Translations under genes and position numbers: made by a program | NCBI GenBank assembly: GCA_001818235.1 | Contig: MHJY01000044.1 | Location: forward strand, 1-37,212 | DNA from: Candidatus Jacksonbacteria bacterium RIFOXYB2_FULL_44_15 | GTDB taxonomy: Bacteria; Patescibacteriota; Patescibacteriia; UBA9629 | Direction: 5' to 3' | DNA length: 37,212 nucleotides | Part shown: in pieces, positions 8,480 to 17,055 of the stretch | Layout: each line of letters starts with the position of its first letter | Numbering within the stretch: the stretch's first letter is position 1 | Notes under the pieces: model-generated | Seen by the model: the letters and a program-made list of their open reading frames with translations, nothing else | Database searches by the model: none | Told to the model about the DNA's origin: nothing

Positions 8480-9556
8480 TTAATTAATTCCTTTTGGGAT
8501 AATCTGTTTTACCACTAAATCCCCGATCTCTTTAGTTGTCACCACTTTTTCCGGCTGCAGGTCCGGCGTCCCATAGCCTTGCTGTAAAACCTTCTCGACT
8601 GCCTGCTCAATCATAAAAGCGCCATCCAAAAGTTTTAGAGAGTGGCGTAATAGCATCGCGGCCGAAAGAATTGTCGCCAGCGGGTTGGCAGTTCCCAAAC
8701 CAGTGTGTTTAGGGGCTGAACCATGAGCCGGCTCGTACATCCCAAAACTGCTTCCTCCCCAACTGCCGGAAGGTATCATGCCGAGTGACTTAGCCCACAC
8801 CGCCGCCTCATCAGATAAAATGTCGCCAAACATGTTTCCTGTGACCAAAACGTCAAATTGATCTGGATTTTTTGCGATTTGATAGGCGGCATTATCGACA
8901 AACATATATTTAAGTTGAATATCCGGATATTTCATCACTAATCGCTCGGCTACTCGGCGCCAAAGTTTGGACGTTTCCAGCACATTGGCTTTATCAACCA
9001 AAGTAACCTGTCTTTTTCGCGTACCCGCTAATTTAAATGCCACTTCCAAAATTCGCTCAATTTCGCTGGTGTTATAATACATTACGTCGACAGTTTCCTC
9101 GCTGGACAATTCATCAAATTTAATCAGGTGGCGCGCTTTAACATTGCCAAAATAAATATCCGACGTAAGCTCGCGGACAATTACAAAATCCGCGCCTTCG
9201 CCTTTGATTGGGCGAATATTGGCGAATAAATCAAACTCCGAGCGCAACCCTAATATAACATTGCGTTCCACTCCAGCCCATTTTTCTTTGGTCGCTTCTT
9301 CCACCGGCCCGCCGACAGCGCCGAATAATATCGCTTGCGACTGCTGGCAAACCGCGACCGTTTCTTCGGGCAGGTGTTTCCCAAATTTATCCCAAGCCTC
9401 GCCGCCAGCCAAAAGATGTTTAAAAATAAATTGACACGACAATCGCTTTGCCACTGCCTCTAAAACCTTAACTGCCTCGACAGTTATTTCCGGGCCGATG
9501 CCGTCACCGCCGATAACGGCAATTTGATATGTCTTTTGATTTTCTGCTGTTTTCAT
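8480..9556 (-). CDS. leuB: 3-isopropylmalate dehydrogenase family
   Basis: This is an NAD-dependent beta-decarboxylating dehydrogenase, oxidising 3-isopropylmalate in leucine synthesis if it is a true LeuB. The 358 residues include GGDGIGPEIT, FANIRPIKG, VRELTSDIYFGN, KANVLETSKLWRRV, NMFGDILSDEAA (metal-binding Asp residues) and EPAHGSAPKHTGLGTANP (cofactor loop). The usual LTGGIYFG is LTSDIYFG here. No leuA, leuC or leuD is in the window, so a related hydroxy-acid dehydrogenase role remains possible. It lies between parB and an aminotransferase. Confidence 0.87.
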   Translation of the reverse strand: MKTAENQKTYQIAVIGGDGIGPEITVEAVKVLEAVAKRLSCQFIFKHLLAGGEAWDKFGKHLPEETVAVCQQSQAILFGAVGGPVEEATKEKWAGVERNVILGLRSEFDLFANIRPIKGEGADFVIVRELTSDIYFGNVKARHLIKFDELSSEETVDVMYYNTSEIERILEVAFKLAGTRKRQVTLVDKANVLETSKLWRRVAERLVMKYPDIQLKYMFVDNAAYQIAKNPDQFDVLVTGNMFGDILSDEAAVWAKSLGMIPSGSWGGSSFGMYEPAHGSAPKHTGLGTANPLATILSAAMLLRHSLKLLDGAFMIEQAVEKVLQQGYGTPDLQPEKVVTTKEIGDLVVKQIIPKGIN

Positions 9557-9616
9557 AATAATTAACTTACTAAAAAATACGCATACATGTCAACTGTATT
9601 TGATATTTTGATTCCG

Positions 9617-10576
9617 CTAAAAACTATTAACAATCCGTTCCAACTCCTCCTGGCTAAAATATTCCACAACTATCTGCCCCTTAGCAAGCCCGCCTTTAAT
9701 TTGTGCCCGCGTACCCAAACGTTCCTCCAAACGCGCCTCATAAGCCGACACATTTGGATCGCGCTGGCGTAGCCGCCGAGAATGGCTGATAACTTTAACT
9801 TGCTGTGCCTCCCGCTCGGCCAAGCGCACTGTTAAATTATTTAAAGTGATTTTTTTCCATAAATTCAAACGCGCTTGCTGTTCTTCTAAACTAAGAATCG
9901 CTTTAGCGTGACCTTCGGTGATTTCACCGGAAATTATTGAGTTTTGAATTTCTACCGGTAAATCCTGCAGTCGCAAAACATTAGCCACTTGTGGCCGCGA
10001 TTTGCCTACTGCGCTAGCCAGTTGCTCTTGGGTCAAACCAAAATCGCTTAATATTTTTTGATAACTGCGCGCCAGTTCCATCGGGTTAAGATCTTCCCGC
10101 TGCAAATTTTCGATTAGCGACCATTCCAATTTTTGCAAATCCCCGGCTTGTCGAACTATTACCGGCACTTCTTTAAGCCGCAAATCCAAAGATGCGCGGA
10201 GCCGCCGCTCACCGGCAATTAATTCCAAGCGCCCGTCATCGTGTTTAGTTACTAAAAGCGGAGAAAGAATTCCGTGCTGGCGAATGGAATCAGCCAGCTC
10301 TTGTAATTTGTCCTGTTCAAAAGTGCTTCGAGGTTGATAGGGATTTGCTACAATCTTAGCTGGGTCAACCAATAAAACTCGCATCTCATTCGCGACCGGC
10401 GATGATTCAAACTTTTCCCTCAAATTTACCAAGGTCGGCTGGTCTGATGGAACTCCTTTTAAAAATGCCTCAGTGTTATCGATAATTTCCCCAGCTGTCT
10501 GATCTATATCTTTCGATTGTCTATTGGGGATAATGGCCGAAAGCCCTCTGCCTAATCCCCGTTTTAGTGATGACAT
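9617..10576 (-). CDS. parB: ParB/Spo0J chromosome partitioning protein
   Basis: ParB is a CTPase clamp that loads at parS sites and works with ParA. The 319 residues start with the conserved KRGLGRGLSAII, then the N-terminal CTP-binding domain with NPYQPR and GERRLRAS, the ENLQREDLNPMELA linker, and a helix-turn-helix (TQEQLASAVGKSRPQVANVL). A C-terminal dimer domain ends in the FSQEELERIV region. No parA is adjacent and no parS-like 16-mer was noticed. It is divergent from the CAP-domain gene across 59 bp. Confidence 0.95.
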   Translation of the reverse strand: MSSLKRGLGRGLSAIIPNRQSKDIDQTAGEIIDNTEAFLKGVPSDQPTLVNLREKFESSPVANEMRVLLVDPAKIVANPYQPRSTFEQDKLQELADSIRQHGILSPLLVTKHDDGRLELIAGERRLRASLDLRLKEVPVIVRQAGDLQKLEWSLIENLQREDLNPMELARSYQKILSDFGLTQEQLASAVGKSRPQVANVLRLQDLPVEIQNSIISGEITEGHAKAILSLEEQQARLNLWKKITLNNLTVRLAEREAQQVKVISHSRRLRQRDPNVSAYEARLEERLGTRAQIKGGLAKGQIVVEYFSQEELERIVNSF

Positions 10577-10585
10577 GGAATTGAA

Positions 10586-10614
10586 TTGACGATTAATTTA
10601 ATATATGATATAAT
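10586..10614 (+). promoter_or_regulatory. Sigma70-type promoter of the CAP-domain gene
   Basis: TTGACG (10586-10591), a 17-nt spacer and TATAAT (10609-10614). The expected start of transcription near 10621 leaves a leader of about 15 nt before the GTG at 10636, with no SD. Confidence 0.75.
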
Positions 10615-10635
10615 TATAGGGCAATTAGCAAAATA

Positions 10636-11499
10636 GTGCAAAATAAAAACAAAAAAACCCTATTTAATCAACAAATTTCGTCGTTTCTAACTATAACTTC
10701 TAAGGTACTCTTGATTGGTGCCTTATTTTTAATTCCGTTTGGTTCTCTCGAGGCTAAGGCTGACATAATCACGCCAGACGAGCTTATTAATTTAACCAAT
10801 CAAGAAAGGGTGAAAGCCGGACTTGCCAGCCTTAAGTCTAACACCTTGCTAGAATTAGCGGCTTACAACAAAGCGGTTGATATTTTAGAAAATAATTACT
10901 TTGCCCACACCAACCCGGCAGGTAAACCTTTTTATTTTTGGATCCAGGAAACTGGTTATGAATATCAAAGCGCCGGTGAGAATTTAGCCATAGATTTTTC
11001 TAATGCCCCAGACATTGTGGACGCTTGGATGGCTAGCCCGACCCACCGCGAAAATATTCTCGAATCAAGCTACCAAGAAATCGGATTGGCGATTTTATCC
11101 GGAAAATTTGGCGATCATGAAACAATAGTCGTTGTTCAGGAATTTGGAGAACCAATTACACCTTTGCCCTCAACGCCTCCCGCCACGCTCGCCATGGAAT
11201 CTGCCACTACCATCAAACTGGTGGCCGGGCAAAGTACACACACGCCCATGTTGGCTAATTCGAATTTGCCAACAAATCCGTTGCCATGGGCCAAGCGCAT
11301 ACAAAATCTCTTAAATTTAGCAGTGATGATTATTTTTTCCGCCGTGGTAATTCTCTTGACCGAAAAAAGCATAGCGCTTTCTCTCCAACCATTGCCGCGT
11401 TACACCAGTGGCCGGCCGGTCATTTCCGGCGGTAAAGGAACACCCATAATTTTTAATATCGTCGGCGCGACATCGGCCAATACCCCGCGCGGCGTGTAA
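10636..11499 (+). CDS. CAP (SCP/PR1-like) domain membrane-anchored surface protein
   Basis: A GTG start is required; there is no other Met in the N-terminus. Residues about 18-40 are a signal or anchor helix. Residues 48-170 are a CAP domain: LINLTNQERVKAGL, the His in YFAHTNPAG, SAGENLA, and the signature AWMASPTHRENIL with EIGLAI. A Thr/Pro linker follows, then a transmembrane helix (about residues 225-250) and a short basic tail. The domain should lie outside the membrane; functions of bacterial CAP proteins are poorly known. The last 100 nt, coding the tail, overlap the converging phosphoglycerate mutase gene. Confidence 0.88.
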   Translation: MQNKNKKTLFNQQISSFLTITSKVLLIGALFLIPFGSLEAKADIITPDELINLTNQERVKAGLASLKSNTLLELAAYNKAVDILENNYFAHTNPAGKPFYFWIQETGYEYQSAGENLAIDFSNAPDIVDAWMASPTHRENILESSYQEIGLAILSGKFGDHETIVVVQEFGEPITPLPSTPPATLAMESATTIKLVAGQSTHTPMLANSNLPTNPLPWAKRIQNLLNLAVMIIFSAVVILLTEKSIALSLQPLPRYTSGRPVISGGKGTPIIFNIVGATSANTPRGV

Positions 11500-12953
11500 G
11501 TGCTTAAATCAGGAACCGTCGGTTTTTCTTCAACGAAACCCTTACCGACAATAATGCAGGGCACCGGATTCGACGAGTGCTCTTTATTTATTTCCCCGGA
11601 TTGCGGATCAAATAAAATTTCCGCATTACCGTGATCGGAAGTTAACATCACTACTCCGGAAAGCGACAAGACCAACTCAATTATCCGCTTAAAACAAGTA
11701 TCCAAATACTCAACCGCGGCAATGGTCGCTTTTAAATTGCCGGTATGGGCGACCATATCCGGGTTGGCATAATTAACGACCGTGAATTCAAACTGACCAG
11801 AAGACAACTCGCGCATCAACCGGCTGGTTACTTCGGCCGCCGACATCTCCGGTACTTCCGCATAATCACAAACCGGCGGCGAAGGAACTAAAATTCGCTG
11901 TTCGCCAGGAAAAGAATCCTCACGCCCGCCATTTAAGAAAAAGGTGACATGGGCGTATTTTTCCGTTTCGGCAACATGCAACTGCCGCACCCCATTATCG
12001 CTTAAAACCTTAGCCAAGGGATTCGTCACCAACTCCGGCGGAAAAGCGATTTCGGCCGGCAGGGCTTTTTCGTATTCAGTCATCGTTACCACCAGCAAAT
12101 TCTGAAGATACTCTCCCCGATCAAATTTATTAAAATCCGGCAAGGTCACGCTGGTAGTCAATTGACGCATTCGGTCCGCCCGGAAATTAAAAAAAATCAT
12201 AACGTCATTGCTTTTAACCGGCATCTCCGGCGTTATGACGATTGGCGGTATCTGTTCATCGTAGATTTCCTGCTTATAGTAAAAACGAATTGCCTCCTTA
12301 GGGTCGGTAAATGTTTTTGGGGCTTTGCTTAAAAAAATCGCCTGATACGCCGCCATTGTTCGGTCCCAACGATTATCGCGATCCATCGCCCAATAGCGTC
12401 CGGTAAGTGTTGCGATCCGGGCCGGCAATTTAGCTTTGATTATCCGCGCCTCCAGATCCTCAATAAAACCTAAGGCGCTGTTATAAGCCACGTCGCGGCC
12501 ATCAAGAAAACAATGCAGGGCTATATGTTTAACGCCTTGGTTGGTTGCTGATTCCAATAAGGCGTAAGCATGCTCAACATGCGAATGCACGCCGCCATCC
12601 GAGATCAATCCAGCCACATGCAAAGTGCTGTCATTTTGTTTGACCCGTTCAAAAGCTTGTAAAAATTTGGCGTTTTGAAAAAAAGAGTGATCAGAAATCG
12701 CCTTGGTAATCCGCGGCAAATCTTGATAAATAATCTTACCGGCTCCGAGCGATAAATGACCGACCTCAGAATTTCCCATCTCGCCCCACGGCAGTCCTAC
12801 CGAGTCTCCGCTGGCCTGCAATACTTGCACCCAATAATTCTTTAATAAATGATTGTAAACCGGCAATTTAGCCTGGCTAATGGGGTTAGACCGCGCCGTC
12901 GTTGCGATGCCCCAGCCGTCGCAGATAATTAATAAAAAAGGTGTATTTTGCAT
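11400..12953 (-). CDS. gpmI: 2,3-bisphosphoglycerate-independent phosphoglycerate mutase (canonical copy)
   Basis: It interconverts 3- and 2-phosphoglycerate. All iPGM marks are present in its 517 residues: metal-binding D12 (ICDGWG), nucleophile S62 in NSEVGH, SDGGVHSH, DGRD, TGRYWAMDRDNRWDR, FRADRMRQLT, EKYAHVTFFLNGG, NYANPDMVAHTGN and SDHGNAE. It is the third gene of eno - gpmI-like - gpmI, 56 nt after its paralogue. Its 3' end overlaps the CAP gene by 100 nt on the other strand. Confidence 0.96.
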   Translation of the reverse strand: MQNTPFLLIICDGWGIATTARSNPISQAKLPVYNHLLKNYWVQVLQASGDSVGLPWGEMGNSEVGHLSLGAGKIIYQDLPRITKAISDHSFFQNAKFLQAFERVKQNDSTLHVAGLISDGGVHSHVEHAYALLESATNQGVKHIALHCFLDGRDVAYNSALGFIEDLEARIIKAKLPARIATLTGRYWAMDRDNRWDRTMAAYQAIFLSKAPKTFTDPKEAIRFYYKQEIYDEQIPPIVITPEMPVKSNDVMIFFNFRADRMRQLTTSVTLPDFNKFDRGEYLQNLLVVTMTEYEKALPAEIAFPPELVTNPLAKVLSDNGVRQLHVAETEKYAHVTFFLNGGREDSFPGEQRILVPSPPVCDYAEVPEMSAAEVTSRLMRELSSGQFEFTVVNYANPDMVAHTGNLKATIAAVEYLDTCFKRIIELVLSLSGVVMLTSDHGNAEILFDPQSGEINKEHSSNPVPCIIVGKGFVEEKPTVPDLSTYTPRGVLADVAPTILKIMGVPLPPEMTGRPLV

Positions 12954-12968
12954 TGAAATAAATTGATC

Positions 12969-13000
12969 GGTTAACTCGTTAACCCGTTAACTCGTTAACT
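12969..13000. repeat. GTTAAC-type tandem repeat
   Basis: Alternating GTTAACTC and GTTAACCC units fill the gap between the two mutase genes. Related stretches lie at 15928-15957, 30213-30250 and 33640-33670, always between genes. Confidence 0.7.
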
Positions 13001-13009
13001 TAATAATTA

Positions 13010-14596
13010 TTAAACTATTAACGATTCTCCTGTCATCACAGGGGGCTTTTCTATCCCCACCAAATCCAGCATCGTCGGGGCAACATCAGCTAGGCGTCCG
13101 CCAGGCTCGTCGCTAGTTTGATTTTTTAACTTAATTTTTTTGGTGGTAAAAACAACGAACGGCACCGGCGAAGTCTCGTGAGTAGTATTGATTATCTCTT
13201 GTCCAGACGCAGTTACGGCGCCCATGATTTCGGCGTTACCGTGATCCGCCACAATCACCGCCTCACCGCCCATAGATTTGACGGCCTCCAAAATCTGCCC
13301 CAAACATTGGTCCGCTATTTCGCAACCCAGTCGCGCCGCCGCCACGTTGCCGGTATGGCCTAACATATCGGCATTGCATAAATTAACGCAGACAAAATCA
13401 TAAAGTTGATGCTGAAGGCTTTCCACGATAACGCCGGTAATTTCCGGTGAAGACATTTTTGGCGTGGTATCATACGAATCAACCTTCGGTGATTGCACCA
13501 AAATCCGGTGCTCTCCGGCTAAAGGCTCTGGATAACCGCCGTTGAAAAAGTAAGTAATATGAGCATACTTCTCCATTTCGGCAATATAAAGCTGATGATA
13601 ATGCGAGCCTAAAACAGCTGGCAATGTTTGCGGTAAATCGCGGGCCGGAAATGCCGTGAGCACGATATCAACATCCGGGCCGAAATCTGTCATGGCGATA
13701 AAGCGTATATTGCGAAGAATTTTCCGCCGCGCGAATCCCCCTTGATTTAGCTCTTCGAAATCACCCTGCACGAATGGTTTGGTTAACTGGCGCGCCCGGT
13801 CTGATCGTAAATTGTAAAAAATGATGACGTCGTTATCGGCGATATTATCGCGGGCCGTCACAAAATTATTTCGAATTAAAGTCGGCGCGATAAATTCATC
13901 GGTCTCCCCGCGTTCGTAAGCCTGCTTTATAGCCTCCTCCAAATCACGCGCCGTATGGGAAGCATCGCCTAAAACTAAAGCATTATATATTTGCTCGGTT
14001 CGTGCCCAATCTTTTTTGCGATCCAAATAAAGCCGCCCGGCAACCATCCCGACCCGTTTAAGCTCCGGCACCATCGCCGCTTTTAATTTTTGCCACTCTG
14101 GCAAAGCCGCGTGCGGCAAACTGTCGCGGCCGTCCGTAAAAAAATGCCAAATCGCATCAATTTTATGCGAGTCGATAAATTTGCTTAAAGCAATCACGTG
14201 ATCCGGCGACATGTGCGGACACTGGTCACCAGACAAAATGCCCATTAAATGCAACTGGGAATTATATAATTTAACGTGACGCACCGCCTCTAAAAAAGCC
14301 GGGTTTTTATAAAACGTCCCGTCGGCAATCGCTTCGGATATGTATACCGAATCTTGAATCACCTTCCGGCCAGCTCCCAAATTTAAGTGGCCAGCTTCGG
14401 AATTGCCCACCTGCCCGGCAGGCAAACCAACTTCAGAGCCGTGAGCAGACAGTTTAGTATGCGAATAATTCTCCCATAAATTATCAAAATTAGGCGTATT
14501 CGCTTGGGTTATTGCATTATAAGGACCAGGCGGCGCCAATCCCCAGCCGTCGAGGATAATCAAGGCCAAAGGCGGGCGTTTAATATTTTCCAGCAT
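13010..14596 (-). CDS. Divergent second iPGM-family phosphoglycerate mutase
   Basis: This 528-aa paralogue keeps the metal and nucleophile set (D16 in ILDGWG, S66 in NSEAGH, ADHGNAE, CNADMLGHTGN) and the DGRD and EKYAHITYFFNGG motifs. It differs where substrate is held: the canonical SDGGVHSH is SGDQCPHMSP, and GRYxAMDRDxRW is GRLYLDRKKDW, one residue shorter. It may be a functional mutase with changed loops or act on another phospho-compound. It starts 15 nt after eno and precedes the canonical gpmI, so the three are probably one operon. Confidence 0.92.
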   Translation of the reverse strand: MLENIKRPPLALIILDGWGLAPPGPYNAITQANTPNFDNLWENYSHTKLSAHGSEVGLPAGQVGNSEAGHLNLGAGRKVIQDSVYISEAIADGTFYKNPAFLEAVRHVKLYNSQLHLMGILSGDQCPHMSPDHVIALSKFIDSHKIDAIWHFFTDGRDSLPHAALPEWQKLKAAMVPELKRVGMVAGRLYLDRKKDWARTEQIYNALVLGDASHTARDLEEAIKQAYERGETDEFIAPTLIRNNFVTARDNIADNDVIIFYNLRSDRARQLTKPFVQGDFEELNQGGFARRKILRNIRFIAMTDFGPDVDIVLTAFPARDLPQTLPAVLGSHYHQLYIAEMEKYAHITYFFNGGYPEPLAGEHRILVQSPKVDSYDTTPKMSSPEITGVIVESLQHQLYDFVCVNLCNADMLGHTGNVAAARLGCEIADQCLGQILEAVKSMGGEAVIVADHGNAEIMGAVTASGQEIINTTHETSPVPFVVFTTKKIKLKNQTSDEPGGRLADVAPTMLDLVGIEKPPVMTGESLIV

Positions 14597-14611
14597 TGGG
14601 TATAAAATTTG

Positions 14612-15910
14612 TTATTTTAGTCTAATCCGTTCTTCTATCTCCATCAGCCGATTATACTTGCAGACGCGCTCACCGCGGGAAATGCCTACTTTTACCATCT
14701 GGCTTCCCATGGCCACGGCCAGATCAATCATCGAAGTATCGTTTGTTTCACCGCCGCCGCGATGGGAAACTATCGTCCAAAAGCCGGCCGAATGTGCTTG
14801 CTTCATCGTATCGATTGTTTCCGAAAGTGTACCGATTTGATTTAGTTTAATCAAAATACCGTTGCAGGCCTTAGTTTTGATGGCTAGCTCCAGACGCTTG
14901 GGATTAGTTACCAGCAAATCATCGCCGATGATACGGACTTTTCCACCCAAAACGGCCGTGGCCTGCGTCCAGTTTTCCCAATCGTCCTCAGACAAAATAT
15001 CTTCCAAACTGACGAACGGGTACTTTTCGATCCAGCCGGCAAAATAGCTGATCAAATCCTGGGGCGAAAAAACCCGATTTTCTTTTTTAACTTGATACTG
15101 TTTGATGTCGCCGGAATCGTCGCTGACTAAAATTTCATTGCATGCCGGATCAGCGGCGAGCATCACGTCGATTCCCGGGCGATAACCGGCGGTCTTGATG
15201 GCTTCTAAAATCAACTGCCAAGGCGCTTCGTTCGAGGGCATCCCAGACGGAGCATAAGCACCCTCATTGCCGACATTAGTGTTGAAACCATTGGCTTGCA
15301 AAATCTTTTTTAAGGCTAAGTAGACTTCGGCGCCGGCGCGAACGCTTTCTTTTACCGAAAGCACTCCCCGGTCGTCATAAATTTGTGGCACGACCAGATA
15401 TTCCTGAAAGTCTGTGGAATTGTCCGCGTGCTTACCGCCCTCAATCACCACAATCATCGGCGCCGGCAATTTGACTTCTGCCCCGTCTTGACGGGGGTGA
15501 TTAGAAATCAAACCAATATACTCATATAATTCCATCTTCTGACTGACACTTGCCGCCTGCGCTACTGCCAAAGACACGCCTAAAATGGCATTGCCGCCTA
15601 AGTGAGCTTTATTGGGAGTTCCGTCCAGATCGATCATGCGCTGATCAATGGCTCTTTGGTCTTCGACCTCTTGCCCAATGACGACACCGGCGATTTCGTT
15701 ATTAACGTTGGTAACCGCCTGCAACATTCCTTGTCCGCCATAGCGCGTGCCACCATCGAATAAAACAACGGCTTCGTGGCTACCGGCCGAGACGCCGAAC
15801 GGCACTGAAGCGCGGCCGCAGACGCCGGACTCTAAAACTACTTTCACCTCCAAAGACGCGGTTCCCCCGGAGTTTAAAATCTCCCGGGCGTGGATATGGA
15901 TAATTTTCAT
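14612..15910 (-). CDS. eno: Enolase, divergent
   Basis: Enolase converts 2-phosphoglycerate to phosphoenolpyruvate. The 432-aa length is typical and the main catalytic residues can be aligned: GGKHADNSTDFQEY, NEGAYAP, SLEDILSEDDW, GDDLLVTNP, IKLNQIGTL (catalytic Lys), SHRGGGE and VKVGISRGER. Unusual points are the N-terminal signature AREILDSRGNPT, here AREILNSGGTAS, loss of the first Ser of the mobile loop (VPFGVSAG instead of VPSGAST G), GDEGG changed to GNEGA, and one extra Gly after SHR. The Mg-binding Ser41 is kept. It heads the eno - mutase - mutase operon. Confidence 0.94.
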   Translation of the reverse strand: MKIIHIHAREILNSGGTASLEVKVVLESGVCGRASVPFGVSAGSHEAVVLFDGGTRYGGQGMLQAVTNVNNEIAGVVIGQEVEDQRAIDQRMIDLDGTPNKAHLGGNAILGVSLAVAQAASVSQKMELYEYIGLISNHPRQDGAEVKLPAPMIVVIEGGKHADNSTDFQEYLVVPQIYDDRGVLSVKESVRAGAEVYLALKKILQANGFNTNVGNEGAYAPSGMPSNEAPWQLILEAIKTAGYRPGIDVMLAADPACNEILVSDDSGDIKQYQVKKENRVFSPQDLISYFAGWIEKYPFVSLEDILSEDDWENWTQATAVLGGKVRIIGDDLLVTNPKRLELAIKTKACNGILIKLNQIGTLSETIDTMKQAHSAGFWTIVSHRGGGETNDTSMIDLAVAMGSQMVKVGISRGERVCKYNRLMEIEERIRLK

Positions 15911-15927
15911 AAATTAGCGATTATGCA

Positions 15928-15957
15928 GTTAACGAGTTAACGGGTTCACGAGTTAAG
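15928..15957. repeat. GTTAAC-type tandem repeat
   Basis: GTTAACGAGTTAACGGGTTC-like units just upstream of eno, of the same family as 12969-13000. Confidence 0.65.
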
Positions 15958-15980
15958 AAATGTAAATTAAGTAATGGCCA

Positions 15981-16412
15981 TCAAACATTATGACTGGTTA
16001 AAAATTTCCTTATACTAGAAACAAATTTCGGAATACATTCAAAATCTTTTGTATATATTTGATAAATTCTTTCCAAAGGCAACGTTGAATAAGCATGCAC
16101 CAACTTATTTCGAAACTCCGTCAAACGCTGCAGTTTTAACGCCAGCGTAAGATTGATTATGCCGGCCTCGGCTAAAATGTCAAAAGTTTCCCGATAGATC
16201 TCCGGCTTCTTTAACTTAGCCAAGCCTATCACCATTTCTCCTATTTCGATAATGCTTTCAATCGACAACTGCAACAAACGCTCGACTGAATAATAAATAT
16301 GCCAATCTTGTTTAAAATCCGCCAAGCTATATTTTTGGCTTTTAGTTAATTTGGCTAAATAATTCTCTAACTCGTCGATGGTTTTTAATATTCTAGCAGT
16401 TTTTGGAGACAT
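15981..16412 (-). CDS. hepT: HepT-like HEPN toxin (first copy)
   Basis: The product is an all-helical HEPN (DUF86) RNase toxin of 143 aa when started at the ATG at 16412; a longer in-frame start at 16460 would add repeat-coded residues. The RX4-6H active site is R101-NKLV-H106, followed by A-Y108, the Tyr that MntA adenylylates in characterised pairs. It lies downstream of mntA, separated by 131 bp of AT-rich repeat, an unusually wide gap for this operon. Confidence 0.9.
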   Translation of the reverse strand: MSPKTARILKTIDELENYLAKLTKSQKYSLADFKQDWHIYYSVERLLQLSIESIIEIGEMVIGLAKLKKPEIYRETFDILAEAGIINLTLALKLQRLTEFRNKLVHAYSTLPLERIYQIYTKDFECIPKFVSSIRKFLTSHNV

Positions 16413-16439
16413 ATAACCAAGATACAATAACCAAGTTTC

Positions 16440-16540
16440 CAAATAATAACAAATAACCAATTACCAAACTATTTTGAATTTTAGAAAATTGATTATTGGA
16501 ATTTGTTTGGATACTTGTTTCTTGGTTATTGATTATTAAA
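16440..16540. repeat. AT-rich dispersed repeat between mntA and hepT
   Basis: It contains GATACTTGTTTCTTGGTTATTGATTATT and AATAACCAATTACC words. The region 35818-35905 has the same words (ACTTGTTTCTTG, GGTTATTGGTTATT), so it is a dispersed family. In one orientation it adds spurious codons before hepT. Confidence 0.6.
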
Positions 16541-16543
16541 AAT

Positions 16544-16972
16544 TTAGCTAGTTAGTATCTCTTGCATTAACCGATTATGATGTGGTTGCCAGTCCAACCA
16601 GCGACAAATAGCATCTGCTTCGAAGTAAACTCTGGTGGAATCGTTTTTAACGTAAAGTAACTTACCGTCGTAAACAATACTGCGCTCTAAGGCCGGCGGC
16701 AACTCTTGATTTAAAAGAACTAAATCTATTTTATCCGGTAAATGCAAAAGGGCTTCTACCTCACCGCGAATCTGGCCAACGATTTCATCCTTTTTGGCCG
16801 CACTTAAATCATACCTTAAATAAACCGCAATATCCAAATCAGAAAGCGGACCAACAGAACCTTGAGCGTAAGACCCAAAAAGATAGGCAAATTCAACTGG
16901 ATATTTTTGAAAAACACCTTTGAGCAAAGTAGTTAAAAAAAATATAGATATTTGTGGGGTTTGTTTCTTCAT
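16544..16972 (-). CDS. mntA: MntA-like nucleotidyltransferase antitoxin (first copy)
   Basis: A minimal nucleotidyltransferase of 142 aa. G33-S34 of GSYAQG and D45-x-D47 of SDLD form the NTP/Mg site, with a third Asp in KIDLVLL. In known MntA-HepT pairs it AMPylates the HepT Tyr and silences it. I start at the ATG at 16972 because the longer frame upstream would read through the promoter. It is the first gene of the pair. Confidence 0.9.
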   Translation of the reverse strand: MKKQTPQISIFFLTTLLKGVFQKYPVEFAYLFGSYAQGSVGPLSDLDIAVYLRYDLSAAKKDEIVGQIRGEVEALLHLPDKIDLVLLNQELPPALERSIVYDGKLLYVKNDSTRVYFEADAICRWLDWQPHHNRLMQEILTS

Positions 16973-16992
16973 AACGCTTAATCTTGACAACA

Positions 16993-17021
16993 ATTGTAGC
17001 ATGCGAGTTATGAGCAGTCGA
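16993..17021 (-). promoter_or_regulatory. mntA promoter, minus strand
   Basis: Read on the minus strand: TCGACT, 17 nt, TACAAT. The sequence TGTCAAGTCTCGAC around the -35 recurs upstream of the second mntA (near 26455-26470), so it may be a shared operator. Confidence 0.55.
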
Positions 17022-17024
17022 GAC

Positions 17025-17053
17025 TTGACAAGATTTTGAATATGTGCTATATT
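17025..17053 (+). promoter_or_regulatory. Promoter of small RNA A
   Basis: TTGACA (17025-17030), 17 nt, TATATT (17048-17053), back to back with the mntA promoter. The downstream ATA-AAGTCGC matches the start region of the RNA at 29231. Confidence 0.75.
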
Positions 17054-17055
17054 AT

